Shown here: piece by piece, positions 35,605 through 44,300 of the stretch | Position numbering within the stretch: position 1 is the first letter of the stretch | Layout: each line of letters begins with the position of its first letter | NCBI GenBank assembly: GCA_964453575.1 | Contig: CAYVRW010000002.1 | Location: 1 to 63,061, forward strand | Origin: JABDBK01 sp964453575 | Lineage (GTDB): Bacteria > Pseudomonadota > Gammaproteobacteria > DSM-16500 | DNA length: 63,061 nucleotides | Direction of reading: 5' to 3' | Translations under genes and position numbers: made by a program | The notes under the pieces: generated by a model | Seen by the model: the letters and a program-made list of their open reading frames with translations, nothing else | Told to the model about the DNA's origin: nothing | Database searches by the model: none

Positions 35605-35786
35605 TTTTTCGTGCCCGAGCCCGTGTGCGTGCCCGGGCCCGTCTTTTTTTCGCTGAAAAAGTTAAGCTTTTCTTTAGTCATTAATGAAAAATGGGAATGA
35701 ATGCAAAAGAAAATCCATGGAAGAGAAATGTTGACGTCGTAAATAAAGACGGGCCCGGGCACGCACACGGGCTCGGGCACGAAAAA
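35605..35786. repeat. Palindromic element with 42-bp perfect GC-rich arms
   Basis: Arms 35605-35646 and 35745-35786 are perfect reverse complements over 42 bp. They are built from CGTGCCCG/CCCGGGCC-like words, far more GC-rich than the surroundings, and are edged by T/A tracts. The 98-bp interior is A+T-rich and unlike the arms. It lies between co-directional FKBP and radC genes, the arm beginning 8 bp after the FKBP stop. It could terminate transcription on either strand. Confidence 0.92.
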
Positions 35787-35794
35787 GATGTAAG

Positions 35795-36274
35795 CTATTT
35801 AACGCTAATCAAATGCACTTTAAAGATCAATGTTTCATTGGGTCCAATCGCGCCGCCTGCACCTGCTTCACCATAAGCTAAGGTAGGTGGAATATAAAGC
35901 ATCCAGGTGGAACCTTCAGGCATTAATTGTAAGGCTTCTGTCCAACCAGGAATAACGCCGCCTACTGGAAAGCTCGCCGGTTGTCCGCGTTTATAAGAGC
36001 TGTCAAAAACTTGGCCATTGATGAGTTTGCCTTCATAATCAACGGTAACCATATCGGATTTGCCTGGTCTTTTCCCCGTGCCTTGTGAAATGACTTCATA
36101 TTGCAAGCCGCTTGGTAAGCTTATGACGCCTTTTTTATTTTTATTCGCTATCATAAAAGCTGCACCTTGTTTTTTAGCAGCGTCTGAATTTTGTACAGTA
36201 TCTGCTGCAAAAACGGAAGATGCGAAGAAGAAAATGCCCAAAAACGCAGCACTTATTTTGTAAAGATGTTTCAT
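35795..36274 (-). CDS. FKBP-type peptidyl-prolyl isomerase, exported
   Basis: A 159-residue protein with a signal peptide (about 1-25, ending SSVFA) and one FKBP domain (about 55-159): GLQYEVISQGTGKRPG, VTVDYEGKLINGQVFDSSY, GWTEALQLMPEGSTWMLYIPP and AYGEAGAGGAIGPNETLIF. It catalyses proline isomerisation in the periplasm or on the surface. It resembles the catalytic domain of Legionella/Coxiella Mip, but the long N-terminal dimerisation helix is missing. Start at 36274 with AAGGA 8 nt upstream. Confidence 0.92.
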   Translation of the reverse strand: MKHLYKISAAFLGIFFFASSVFAADTVQNSDAAKKQGAAFMIANKNKKGVISLPSGLQYEVISQGTGKRPGKSDMVTVDYEGKLINGQVFDSSYKRGQPASFPVGGVIPGWTEALQLMPEGSTWMLYIPPTLAYGEAGAGGAIGPNETLIFKVHLISVK

Positions 36275-36395
36275 AGTCAAAGTCCTTATTTGAAAAACCA
36301 AAGTGTACAATGATAGTTAATATTAGAAAACAGATATTTCGAAACTTCGCAAAGATGCGATACAATCTTGTCCTTGTTTGATACGGAGCAAACCC

Positions 36396-36905
36396 ATGCA
36401 GTCTGAAAAGGCTTTAGATATTGGAATAAAAAATATGCATTATGATTCATCTTTACCCATACAGTTAAAAATTTTAGATACGCGTATAGGTAAAGAATAT
36501 CCTTTGCCGCATTATGCGACAACGGAATCGGCGGGGCTGGATTTACGCGCCTGCTTAGACAAAACTTTGACCATTCAACCAGGTGAGACCCAACTCATTC
36601 CCACTGGGATAGCTATTTATATAGGCGACCCTCATTTGGCAGCTGTTATTTTGCCGCGATCAGGCCTTGGCCATAAGCATGGGATTGTGCTAGGTAATTT
36701 AGTAGGTCTCATCGATGCTGATTATCAAGGGCCGCTGATGGTCTCATGTTGGAACCGAGGAACCGCAGCATATTCCATTGAGCCAGGTGACAGAATTGCA
36801 CAACTGGTTTTTCTTCCTATTGTGCGTGCTCAATTTCAAGTAGTGGACGAGTTTCAGGAAACATCTCGTGGTGCAGGTGGTTTTGGTCATTCAGGGAAAA
36901 ATTAA
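36396..36905 (+). CDS. dut: dUTP diphosphatase
   Basis: A 169-residue trimeric enzyme hydrolysing dUTP to dUMP. All five motifs are visible: ESAGLDLRA, LPRSGLGHKHG, GNLVGLIDADYQG, GDRIAQLVF and the C-terminal RGAGGFGHSG arm. The start at 36396 has GGAG 7 nt upstream. The N-terminus is about 15 residues longer than E. coli Dut; an internal ATG (Met14) would give a length near normal. It is 3 bp before algC, as in many gammaproteobacteria. Confidence 0.96.
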   Translation: MQSEKALDIGIKNMHYDSSLPIQLKILDTRIGKEYPLPHYATTESAGLDLRACLDKTLTIQPGETQLIPTGIAIYIGDPHLAAVILPRSGLGHKHGIVLGNLVGLIDADYQGPLMVSCWNRGTAAYSIEPGDRIAQLVFLPIVRAQFQVVDEFQETSRGAGGFGHSGKN

Positions 36906-36908
36906 TCC

Positions 36909-38303
36909 ATGTTAAAAGAACATATCCATTCATCGATTCATCCATCGATTTTTCGTGCTTATGACATACGCGGAATTGTTGGCGAAACACTTACTGAGTC
37001 AGCCGTGCATACTATAGGTCGTGCACTAGGAACCATGGCCATGGAAATGGGTGAAAGACGCATGGCCGTCGGTCGTGATGGTCGTTCATCAGGCCAGCTT
37101 TTATTCAACGCATTATCGCAAGGCATTTTATCGACCGGCTGTGATGTCATTGATATCGGCATGGTACCTACACCTTTGCTTTATTATGCCACTCATGTAT
37201 TGCAAACCAGTTCAGGCGTGATGTTAACCGGCAGTCATAATCCTGCAGAATACAATGGCTTGAAAATGGTATTGGCAGGAAAAACGTTAACGGATGATCA
37301 AATTAAAAAACTGCATCAATATGCAATGGACGACAAATTTTTGCAAGGCGATGGCTTGTTAAGTTCTCTTGATATGATAGAACGTTATATGTTTCACGTG
37401 ACGCAAGCTATCAAATTAAAAAAACCGCTTAAAATCGTAGTGGATTGCGGCAATGGTGTCGCAGGCTGCGTTGCACCTCTTTTATATAAGCAAATGGGTT
37501 GTGAAGTTATTGAATTATTTTGTGATATTGACGGAAAATTTCCTAACCATCATCCCGATCCTAGCCAGGTTGAAAATTTGCAGGATTTAATCGCGCATGT
37601 AAAACAACATAACGCGGATATTGGGCTTGCGTTTGATGGTGATGGTGACAGATTAGGTGTGGTGACCAATCAAGGCGAAATCATTTGGCCTGATAGACAA
37701 CTTATGTTGTTTGCAAAATCGATATTAGCGCGTACACCTTCTGCAAAAATTATTTATGATGTGAAATGCAGCAATCATTTAGCCTCCGTGATTAAAGCGC
37801 TAGGGGGTGAGCCCATCATGTGGAAAACAGGACATTCCTTTATAAAAGCCAAATTAGCAGAAACACATGCAGCGCTTGCAGGAGAAATGAGCGGGCATAT
37901 TTTCTTTAAAGACGGCTGGTATGGATTTGATGATGCGATTTATGCGGGTGCTCGTTTGTTGCAAATTATAGCGGAAGATACCAGAAACGTGAGCGATATA
38001 TTTAACGAAGTTCCAAACAGTATCAATACACCCGAATTGAAAATTTACGTGGATGAAGAAGAGAAATTTTCCTTGATGGAAGTCATAAAACAACTGGCCT
38101 TATTTGAAGGCACAGAAAAAATTACCATCGATGGTTTGCGTGTTAATTTTAAAGATGGCTGGGGATTGGTAAGGCCATCTAATACAACGCCATGTTTAGT
38201 ATTGCGATTTGAAGCCGAAACAGAAAGTGCTTTATTACGTATTCAATCTGCATTTAGGGAACTGTTATTATCCATTAAATCTGATTTGGTATTGCCTTTT
38301 TGA
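36909..38303 (+). CDS. algC: Phosphomannomutase/phosphoglucomutase
   Basis: A 464-residue alpha-D-phosphohexomutase that interconverts hexose 1- and 6-phosphates for LPS and polysaccharide precursors. The phosphoserine is S109 in TGSHNP, the metal loop is AFDGDGDRLG and the sugar-specificity loop is GEMSGHIFFKD. The C-terminal phosphate-binding part has RPSNTTPCLVLRFEA. The N-terminal YDIRGIVGETL is typical of the AlgC/ManB clade. The last codon overlaps the ubiI TTG start. Confidence 0.94.
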   Translation: MLKEHIHSSIHPSIFRAYDIRGIVGETLTESAVHTIGRALGTMAMEMGERRMAVGRDGRSSGQLLFNALSQGILSTGCDVIDIGMVPTPLLYYATHVLQTSSGVMLTGSHNPAEYNGLKMVLAGKTLTDDQIKKLHQYAMDDKFLQGDGLLSSLDMIERYMFHVTQAIKLKKPLKIVVDCGNGVAGCVAPLLYKQMGCEVIELFCDIDGKFPNHHPDPSQVENLQDLIAHVKQHNADIGLAFDGDGDRLGVVTNQGEIIWPDRQLMLFAKSILARTPSAKIIYDVKCSNHLASVIKALGGEPIMWKTGHSFIKAKLAETHAALAGEMSGHIFFKDGWYGFDDAIYAGARLLQIIAEDTRNVSDIFNEVPNSINTPELKIYVDEEEKFSLMEVIKQLALFEGTEKITIDGLRVNFKDGWGLVRPSNTTPCLVLRFEAETESALLRIQSAFRELLLSIKSDLVLPF

Positions 38304-39529
38304 AAACCGTTTATGATGTGGTGATAGTGGGTAGCGGCGTGGTAGGGGCGAGTCTCGCGCTTGCCATTGCTAAACAAACTTCTCTTACGGTTGCAGTGGT
38401 TGAAGCAAAAGAAAATTCTTATGTATGGCAAGCGGGTAATGATTATGAAGCGCGTGTCAGTGCCATTTCACATGCATCTAAGCACATATTAGAACATCTT
38501 GGTGTTTGGCAGGCGACCCAATCAAAACGTATTGCTACTTACACGAAAATGCGTGTGTGGGATGCTGCAGGTGTCGTTGCTTTTGATGCTGCTGAGATAG
38601 GTGAATCCAATTTAGGTTATATCATTGAAGATCATGTGATACGCAGTAGTTTGATAGAAAAATATTCGGATTATGAAAATATTGATTATGTGTGCCCGCT
38701 TAAAATCACAGAATTAAAAGAAACAGAAGAATCCATCACGCTCATGACTGATGAGGGTCGTCTGTTAAAAGCAGGGTTGCTTATTGCCGCTGATGGCGCA
38801 GATTCTTGGTTGCGAACAGCAAGAAACATTGATATTCAATCCTATGATTATCAACACACAGCTATTGTTGCCACGGTACACACTTCATTGCCGCATCAAA
38901 ACACAGCTTGGCAGCGGTTTTTGCCAGAAGGCCCATTAGCATTTTTACCTTTGAAGGATGCTCATGCTTCATCCATTGTTTGGTCAGCTTTACCTGACTA
39001 TGCCGATCAGCTTATGCAATTAAATGACGATGATTTTCGATATGAATTAGCCAAGCAATTCGAACATACGTTGGGAGAAGTAACGCATGTTTCATCACGC
39101 TATGCATTTGCCTTGCGTATGCGGCATGCAAAAACCTATGTACAAAATCGTTTTGCCTTGATTGGCGATGCAGCACATACGATACACCCATTGATAGGCC
39201 AAGGTGTCAATCTTGGCTTATTGGATGCAGCGGCATTAGCAGAAGTTATTATCGATGCCTATGATAAAAACCGTGATTATACTTCTTACGCAACCTTACG
39301 TCGTTATGAGCGTTGGCGTAAGACAGATACGCTTGCGATGTTGGGTATAGCTGAATTATTAAAGCAACTCTATGCAAGTTCAAATACAGCAGTGAAATGT
39401 ATGCGTAGTATTGGAGTAAATGTTACAAATCAAATACCGCAACTTAAACAATTTTTTATGCATTATGCATTAGGTAAACGTACTGATCTACCCAAGACAA
39501 CCCGGAGGAAAAAACATGTTTTTAATTAA
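38300..39529 (+). CDS. ubiI: FAD-dependent ubiquinone biosynthesis hydroxylase, UbiI/VisC type
   Basis: A 409-residue flavoprotein monooxygenase. It has the FAD dinucleotide fold VVIVGSGVVGASLALAI, the DG motif LLIAADGADSWLR and the second FAD site FALIGDAAHTIHPLIGQGVNLG. The following LRRYERWRK and the placement directly upstream of gcvT-gcvH-gcvP match E. coli ubiI rather than ubiH. It hydroxylates the ring at C5 in ubiquinone synthesis. Start is TTG overlapping the algC stop; the ATG option is absent nearby. Confidence 0.9.
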   Translation: MKTVYDVVIVGSGVVGASLALAIAKQTSLTVAVVEAKENSYVWQAGNDYEARVSAISHASKHILEHLGVWQATQSKRIATYTKMRVWDAAGVVAFDAAEIGESNLGYIIEDHVIRSSLIEKYSDYENIDYVCPLKITELKETEESITLMTDEGRLLKAGLLIAADGADSWLRTARNIDIQSYDYQHTAIVATVHTSLPHQNTAWQRFLPEGPLAFLPLKDAHASSIVWSALPDYADQLMQLNDDDFRYELAKQFEHTLGEVTHVSSRYAFALRMRHAKTYVQNRFALIGDAAHTIHPLIGQGVNLGLLDAAALAEVIIDAYDKNRDYTSYATLRRYERWRKTDTLAMLGIAELLKQLYASSNTAVKCMRSIGVNVTNQIPQLKQFFMHYALGKRTDLPKTTRRKKHVFN

Positions 39530-39806
39530 AATTACCTATACTAAACCCCTTGACGTCGTTGAGCCATTTGTTGCCCCGCACAGGGAATATATTAAGCAAG
39601 GTTATGAAAAAAATTATTTTGTGGTATCTGGCCCGCAGAACCCGCGAGTAGGCGGGATCATTATTTCGCAATTAACCAGTCGTGAGCAGTTAGAAACCTT
39701 TTTTAAGCAAGATCCTTATATCATCAATGAGCTGGCTGAGTATGAAATCATTGAGTTTAACCCAGTCTTGTTTCATCGTGATTTTGCTTGTTTCATCGAA
39801 ACTTAA
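39516..39806 (+). CDS. yciI: YciI-like protein
   Basis: A 96-residue protein of the YciI/ferredoxin-like fold family: MFLIKITYTKP, the conserved EPFVAPHREYIKQGYEKNYFVVSGPQ with the H-D/R catalytic-looking residues, and QDPYIINELAEYEIIEF. Function is unsettled; related proteins may be hydrolases or dehalogenase-like. GGAGG lies 6 nt before the ATG. It overlaps ubiI by 14 nt and is 46 bp before gcvT, so it is probably part of the same transcript. Confidence 0.9.
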   Translation: MFLIKITYTKPLDVVEPFVAPHREYIKQGYEKNYFVVSGPQNPRVGGIIISQLTSREQLETFFKQDPYIINELAEYEIIEFNPVLFHRDFACFIET

Positions 39807-39852
39807 AACGGTATACTGCTTGCCTTATGCGGGATGGAACTGAGGAATGAGA

Positions 39853-40947
39853 ATGGGAAAGAAAACACCTTTATATGATTGTCATCTAGCAGCAAAAGCA
39901 AAGATGGTGGACTTTGCGGGCTGGGACATGCCATTGCATTATGGCTCTCAAGTGGAAGAGCATCATATCGTACGTCAAGATGCAGGGGTATTTGATGTAT
40001 CCCACATGACTATTGTGGACTTTAATGGGCCCGATGTTGCGCTTTTCTTACGTAAATTAGTGGCCAATAACATTGACCGTTTAGTTTCTGGAAAAGCATT
40101 ATACACTTGCATGTTAAATGATCAGGGCGGTATCATAGATGACTTGATTGTTTATAAGATAACGGATGATTTTTATCGTTTGATTGTTAACTCAGCAACA
40201 AGAGATAAAGACTTGGGCTGGATACAAAAGCATGCCAGCGGTTATAACATGGTCATAAAAGAACGCAGCGATTTAACCATGTTAGCTATTCAAGGGCCGC
40301 AAGTACGAGATAAATTGGCGGGTGTATTGAATAAGCATGATCTGCAGGCTGCTCTTGCTTTAAAACCTTTTCATGCCGTTCAGTTAAATGATTTATTTGT
40401 GGCACGCACCGGTTACACCGGCGAAGATGGCTTTGAAGTCATATTGCCAGCAAAAGATGCGCACCCATTTTGGGATGCATTGTTAAAAGCAGGTATTCGT
40501 CCTTGCGGCTTAGGTGCCCGTGATACCTTGCGTCTAGAGGCAGGGCTTAATCTTTATGGAGCAGACATGGATGAATCGGTCACTCCGCTAGAATCTAATT
40601 TGACATGGACAGTAGCTTTTGAGCCTGCCGAACGTGATTTCATAGGAAAAGAAGCCCTTTTAAAACAAAAAAACGCAGGTCTTACCCAATGCTTGGTGGG
40701 ACTTGTTTTGACAGGGCCGGGTGTGCTGCGTAATCATCAAAAAGTTATCGTGGATGGATTAGGCACGGGTGAAATCACCAGCGGTAGTTTTTCACCTACT
40801 TTGAATAAAGGCATTGCTTTTGCGCGCGTTCCTGTGGGTATTGGCCAGGTTTGTAGAGTAGAAATTCGAGGTAGGGAAGTGGAAGCAGAAGTTATCAAGC
40901 TGCCCTTCGTGCGGCAAGGTAAAAAAAATAGTGTTGTTACAGCTTAG
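39853..40947 (+). CDS. gcvT: Glycine cleavage system T protein
   Basis: A 364-residue aminomethyltransferase moving the methylene group from the H-protein-bound intermediate to tetrahydrofolate. Hallmarks are FAGWDMPLHYGSQVEEHHIVRQDAGVFDVSHM, the folate-site region NSATRDKD, TGYTGEDGFEV and LRLEAGLNLYGADMDE. Start at 39853 gives the same 364 residues as E. coli GcvT and sits 6 nt from GAGGA; ATG 39847 touches that site. No room exists upstream for a glycine riboswitch. First gene of gcvT-H-PA-PB. Confidence 0.96.
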   Translation: MGKKTPLYDCHLAAKAKMVDFAGWDMPLHYGSQVEEHHIVRQDAGVFDVSHMTIVDFNGPDVALFLRKLVANNIDRLVSGKALYTCMLNDQGGIIDDLIVYKITDDFYRLIVNSATRDKDLGWIQKHASGYNMVIKERSDLTMLAIQGPQVRDKLAGVLNKHDLQAALALKPFHAVQLNDLFVARTGYTGEDGFEVILPAKDAHPFWDALLKAGIRPCGLGARDTLRLEAGLNLYGADMDESVTPLESNLTWTVAFEPAERDFIGKEALLKQKNAGLTQCLVGLVLTGPGVLRNHQKVIVDGLGTGEITSGSFSPTLNKGIAFARVPVGIGQVCRVEIRGREVEAEVIKLPFVRQGKKNSVVTA

Positions 40948-40958
40948 GAGTTTTAAAA

Positions 40959-41363
40959 ATGAATGATAGTATCCCAAAAAAGTTAAAATATTCGAAAACG
41001 CACGAATGGATAAAACAAGAAGAAGATATGCTGATCGTGGGCATCACTGATCATGCTCAAACCATGTTAGGTGATTTAGTTTATGTTGAATTACCTGAAC
41101 CCGAATCCAATGTGGAGACAGGCCATGAATGTGCTGTCGTTGAATCTGTCAAAGCTGCGGCCGATGTTTATTCTCCTATTTCTGGCGAAGTAGTAGAAAT
41201 TAATGAAGCATTGTTAGAAAATCCGCAACTTATCAATGAAGATCCTTATGGTAAAGGTTGGTTGTTTAAGGTAAAACCTTTTGAAAATGAAATGGCGCAG
41301 GATGTTGCAAAACTATTGACAGCTGATCAATACACCAAACAAGTTGCATCAGAAGCGCATTAA
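40959..41363 (+). CDS. gcvH: Glycine cleavage system H protein
   Basis: A 134-residue lipoyl carrier shuttling the aminomethyl intermediate among P, T and L proteins. The lipoylated lysine is K65 in VVESVKAAADVYSP. The N-terminal YSKTHEWIK and GITDHAQTMLGDLVYVELP are typical. It lies 11 bp after gcvT. Normal length. Confidence 0.97.
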   Translation: MNDSIPKKLKYSKTHEWIKQEEDMLIVGITDHAQTMLGDLVYVELPEPESNVETGHECAVVESVKAAADVYSPISGEVVEINEALLENPQLINEDPYGKGWLFKVKPFENEMAQDVAKLLTADQYTKQVASEAH

Positions 41364-41376
41364 TAATGAGGGATAT

Positions 41377-42789
41377 ATGCCATTCATTCCACATACGGAA
41401 CAAGACATACAAGAAATGTTGGCAACCATTGGTGTTGCTAAACTAGAAAATTTGTTTGACGAAATTCCTGATAGTTTACGAGTGAATAATCTTCCAGCCA
41501 TTCCTGCGCAATTATCCGAAATGGAATTGGCGCGTCTAATGCGCAAGCGAGCAGCATTAGATAACGGTGGATTATGTTTTATCGGTGCCGGTGCTTATGA
41601 GCACCATATTCCTGCAGCCGTGTGGGAGGTTACCGGCCGTGGTGAGTTTTTAACAGCGTATACACCGTATCAAGCAGAAGCCAGTCAAGGCACATTGCAA
41701 TTGCTTTATGAATACCAAACCATGATGGCAAGTTTGATGGGTTTGGATGTGTCCAATGCATCGCTTTATGAAGGCGCTTCTGCTGTTGCCGAAGCCGTGC
41801 TTATGGCTGCACGATCACATCGTAAACATAAAACTTATCGTGTGCTTGTGCCGCGTTCGTTGCATCCTTATTACCGAGATGTGATTAAAACCATTGTCGG
41901 TCAACATCCTATTATTCACTTGATTGAAGTGCCGTTTGATCACGCCACTGGGCGTACTCAGTTGAGTGCCATCGAAAAAGATTTACATCATGAAATTACC
42001 GCTGTCATCATTCCGCAGCCTAATTTTTTCGGTGTTTTAGAAGATGTAGATGCCATGACGGATTGGGCGCATGCTCATGGAGCAATAGCCATTGGTGTGG
42101 TGAATCCTTTGGCCATGTCATTATTAAAACCTCCAGGTCAATGGGGTGAAAAAGGCGCTGATATTGCCTGCGGTGAAGGACAGCCATTGGGCGTACCGCT
42201 TGCATCAGGCGGTCCTTATTATGGATTTTTATGCTGCAAAAAAGATTTTGTCAGACAGTTACCAGGCCGAGTTGTAGGCCGTACAGTGGATAAAGAAGGT
42301 AAACAAGGTTTTGTATTAACCTTACAAGCACGCGAGCAACACATACGACGAGCTAAGGCGACTTCTAACATTTGCACCAACCAAGGCTTGCTTGTGACAG
42401 CAAGCACGATTTATATGAGTTTGCTGGGCCCATATGGATTACGCCAAGTTGCAGAAGCTTGTTATATGAACATGCACTATTTAAAGAGTAAATTGGAAGC
42501 CGTTCATGGTGTGGAAATAGTATTTCACGGCCACAATTTTAATGAAATGGTAGTACGTTTAGCTAAACCTGTTGATGCAGTATTGGCAATGGCAGCTCAT
42601 GACAACATACAAGCAGGGTTTAATCTTACTCCGATTTATCCAGAATTAGGTGACTGCTTGTTAATTTGTGTCACTGAAACAAAAACAGAAGAAGATATGG
42701 ATAAATTGGTGCAATGTCTAGCTGATGCATTAGCTGATGAAGATTTAAAAAAAAACACTTCAAAAACGAAAAGTATTGAGTGCTCATAA
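41377..42789 (+). CDS. gcvPA: Glycine dehydrogenase (decarboxylating) subunit 1
   Basis: The 470-residue N-terminal half of the split glycine decarboxylase (P protein). It opens MPFIPHTEQDIQEML, with FIGAGAYEHHIPA, LTAYTPYQAEASQGTLQ, and the conserved C-terminal RAKATSNICTNQGL. It lacks the PLP lysine, which is in the partner. The start at 41377 has GAGGG upstream; an in-frame ATG overlapping gcvH is unlikely. It must assemble with GcvPB. Confidence 0.96.
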   Translation: MPFIPHTEQDIQEMLATIGVAKLENLFDEIPDSLRVNNLPAIPAQLSEMELARLMRKRAALDNGGLCFIGAGAYEHHIPAAVWEVTGRGEFLTAYTPYQAEASQGTLQLLYEYQTMMASLMGLDVSNASLYEGASAVAEAVLMAARSHRKHKTYRVLVPRSLHPYYRDVIKTIVGQHPIIHLIEVPFDHATGRTQLSAIEKDLHHEITAVIIPQPNFFGVLEDVDAMTDWAHAHGAIAIGVVNPLAMSLLKPPGQWGEKGADIACGEGQPLGVPLASGGPYYGFLCCKKDFVRQLPGRVVGRTVDKEGKQGFVLTLQAREQHIRRAKATSNICTNQGLLVTASTIYMSLLGPYGLRQVAEACYMNMHYLKSKLEAVHGVEIVFHGHNFNEMVVRLAKPVDAVLAMAAHDNIQAGFNLTPIYPELGDCLLICVTETKTEEDMDKLVQCLADALADEDLKKNTSKTKSIECS

Positions 42790-42802
42790 CGGAGAATGAT
42801 GT

Positions 42803-44266
42803 ATGTCAGAACTTATTTTCAATCAATCAAAACCCACTCGTTATGCAAAAGCACAAGTTTCGAAAAAAAATGCAAAATCCATAGACATTCCTGCTGCGTT
42901 ACTGCGGCAAGATAAACCTTTGTTGCCCGAGGTTTCTGAGTTACAAGTGGTGCGGCATTATACGCGGCTTTCGCGTAAGAATTTTTCTATCGACACCCAG
43001 TTTTATCCTTTGGGTTCATGCACCATGAAATATAATCCGCGTGGTGTGCATCGTTTGGCAATGATAGAGGGTTTTTTAAATCGCCATCCTTTGGCGCTTG
43101 ATATCCATAGTCAAGGATACATGGCTTGTGCTTATGAATTGCAGGAAATTTTAAAAGCGATGACCGGCATGCGTGGTGCATCGCTGACTCCTATGGCAGG
43201 CGCTCAAGGTGAGTTCGCGGGCGTTGCCATGATACGTGCTTATCATCAATCAAGAAATGATACGCAACGAACAGAAATATTAGTGCCTGATGCAGCGCAT
43301 GGAACCAATCCTGCGACGGCTGCACAATGTGGTTATACAGTGCGTGAAATTCCAACCGATGCTGATGGTAATGTGGATATCGAAAGTTTACGGAAAGCCG
43401 TAGGCCCGCAAACTGCAGGGATTATGTTAACCAATCCCTCGACGTTAGGTGTTTTTGAGCAAAAAATTCAAGAAATTGCTGCCATCATGCATCAAGCAGG
43501 CGGTTTGCTTTATTATGACGGCGCTAATTTAAATGCTATTTTAGGAAAAGTGCGGCCAGGCGACATGGGTTTTGATGTGATGCATATTAATTTACATAAA
43601 ACTTTTGCCACTCCGCATGGCGGTGGCGGCCCAGGCGGCGGCCCTGTGGCAGTCAGTGAACGTCTCGTACCTTTTTTGCCAACCCCCATGGTTACCAAGG
43701 TAGGTGACACTTATCAATGGCTGACAGAAAAAGAATGCCCGCAAAGCATAGGTCGTTTATCAGCGTTTATGGGTAATGCCGGCATTATATTACGTGCTTA
43801 TATGTATGCGCGATTGTTAGGCCAGGAAGGCATGATACGCGTTGCTGAGTTTGCCACTTTGAATGCCAATTATTTATTAGCACGATTAAAAAAAGCTGGA
43901 TTCACCCCTGCTTATGCTAAACGCCGCGCAAGTCATGAATTTATTATTACCTTAAAAAAAGAAGCCAAAGAGTTACATATTACTGCACTGGATGTTGCGA
44001 AACGATTGCTGGATTATGGATTCCATGCGCCTACCATGTATTTTCCTTTGCTAGTTCCCGAATGTTTATTAATAGAACCAACAGAGACTGAAGCTAAAGA
44101 AGTTCTCGATGCATTTGCAGATGCTATGATTAAAATTATCGAAGAAGCAAAAACAGACCCTACTTTGTTGCAAAATGCGCCGCACACCTTGCCAGTGAAA
44201 CGTTTAGATGAGGTGAGGGCTGCGAGGGAGTTGGATTTGGTGTATCGAGATCATAATAGGGATTAA
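42803..44266 (+). CDS. gcvPB: Glycine dehydrogenase (decarboxylating) subunit 2
   Basis: The 487-residue C-terminal half of the P protein, carrying the PLP-binding lysine in NLHKTFATPHGGGGPGGGP. Other hallmarks are QFYPLGSCTMKYNPR, DAAHGTNPATAAQCGY and MLTNPSTLGVFE. It decarboxylates glycine and loads the aminomethyl group on GcvH. It follows gcvPA by 13 bp and ends 34 bp before the ankyrin gene. Split P proteins are usual in Legionellales and many other bacteria, not a frameshift. Confidence 0.97.
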   Translation: MSELIFNQSKPTRYAKAQVSKKNAKSIDIPAALLRQDKPLLPEVSELQVVRHYTRLSRKNFSIDTQFYPLGSCTMKYNPRGVHRLAMIEGFLNRHPLALDIHSQGYMACAYELQEILKAMTGMRGASLTPMAGAQGEFAGVAMIRAYHQSRNDTQRTEILVPDAAHGTNPATAAQCGYTVREIPTDADGNVDIESLRKAVGPQTAGIMLTNPSTLGVFEQKIQEIAAIMHQAGGLLYYDGANLNAILGKVRPGDMGFDVMHINLHKTFATPHGGGGPGGGPVAVSERLVPFLPTPMVTKVGDTYQWLTEKECPQSIGRLSAFMGNAGIILRAYMYARLLGQEGMIRVAEFATLNANYLLARLKKAGFTPAYAKRRASHEFIITLKKEAKELHITALDVAKRLLDYGFHAPTMYFPLLVPECLLIEPTETEAKEVLDAFADAMIKIIEEAKTDPTLLQNAPHTLPVKRLDEVRAARELDLVYRDHNRD

Positions 44267-44300
44267 CATTTTCTTTATTACCCAGGATGAGAACAATCTG

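Noticed and set aside
39807..39852. Glycine riboswitch before gcvT
   Set aside because: Only 46 bp separate yciI from gcvT, too short for the aptamer.
41344..44266. Frameshifted single gcvP
   Set aside because: Each half has its own ribosome binding site and family-typical ends; this is the natural split form.
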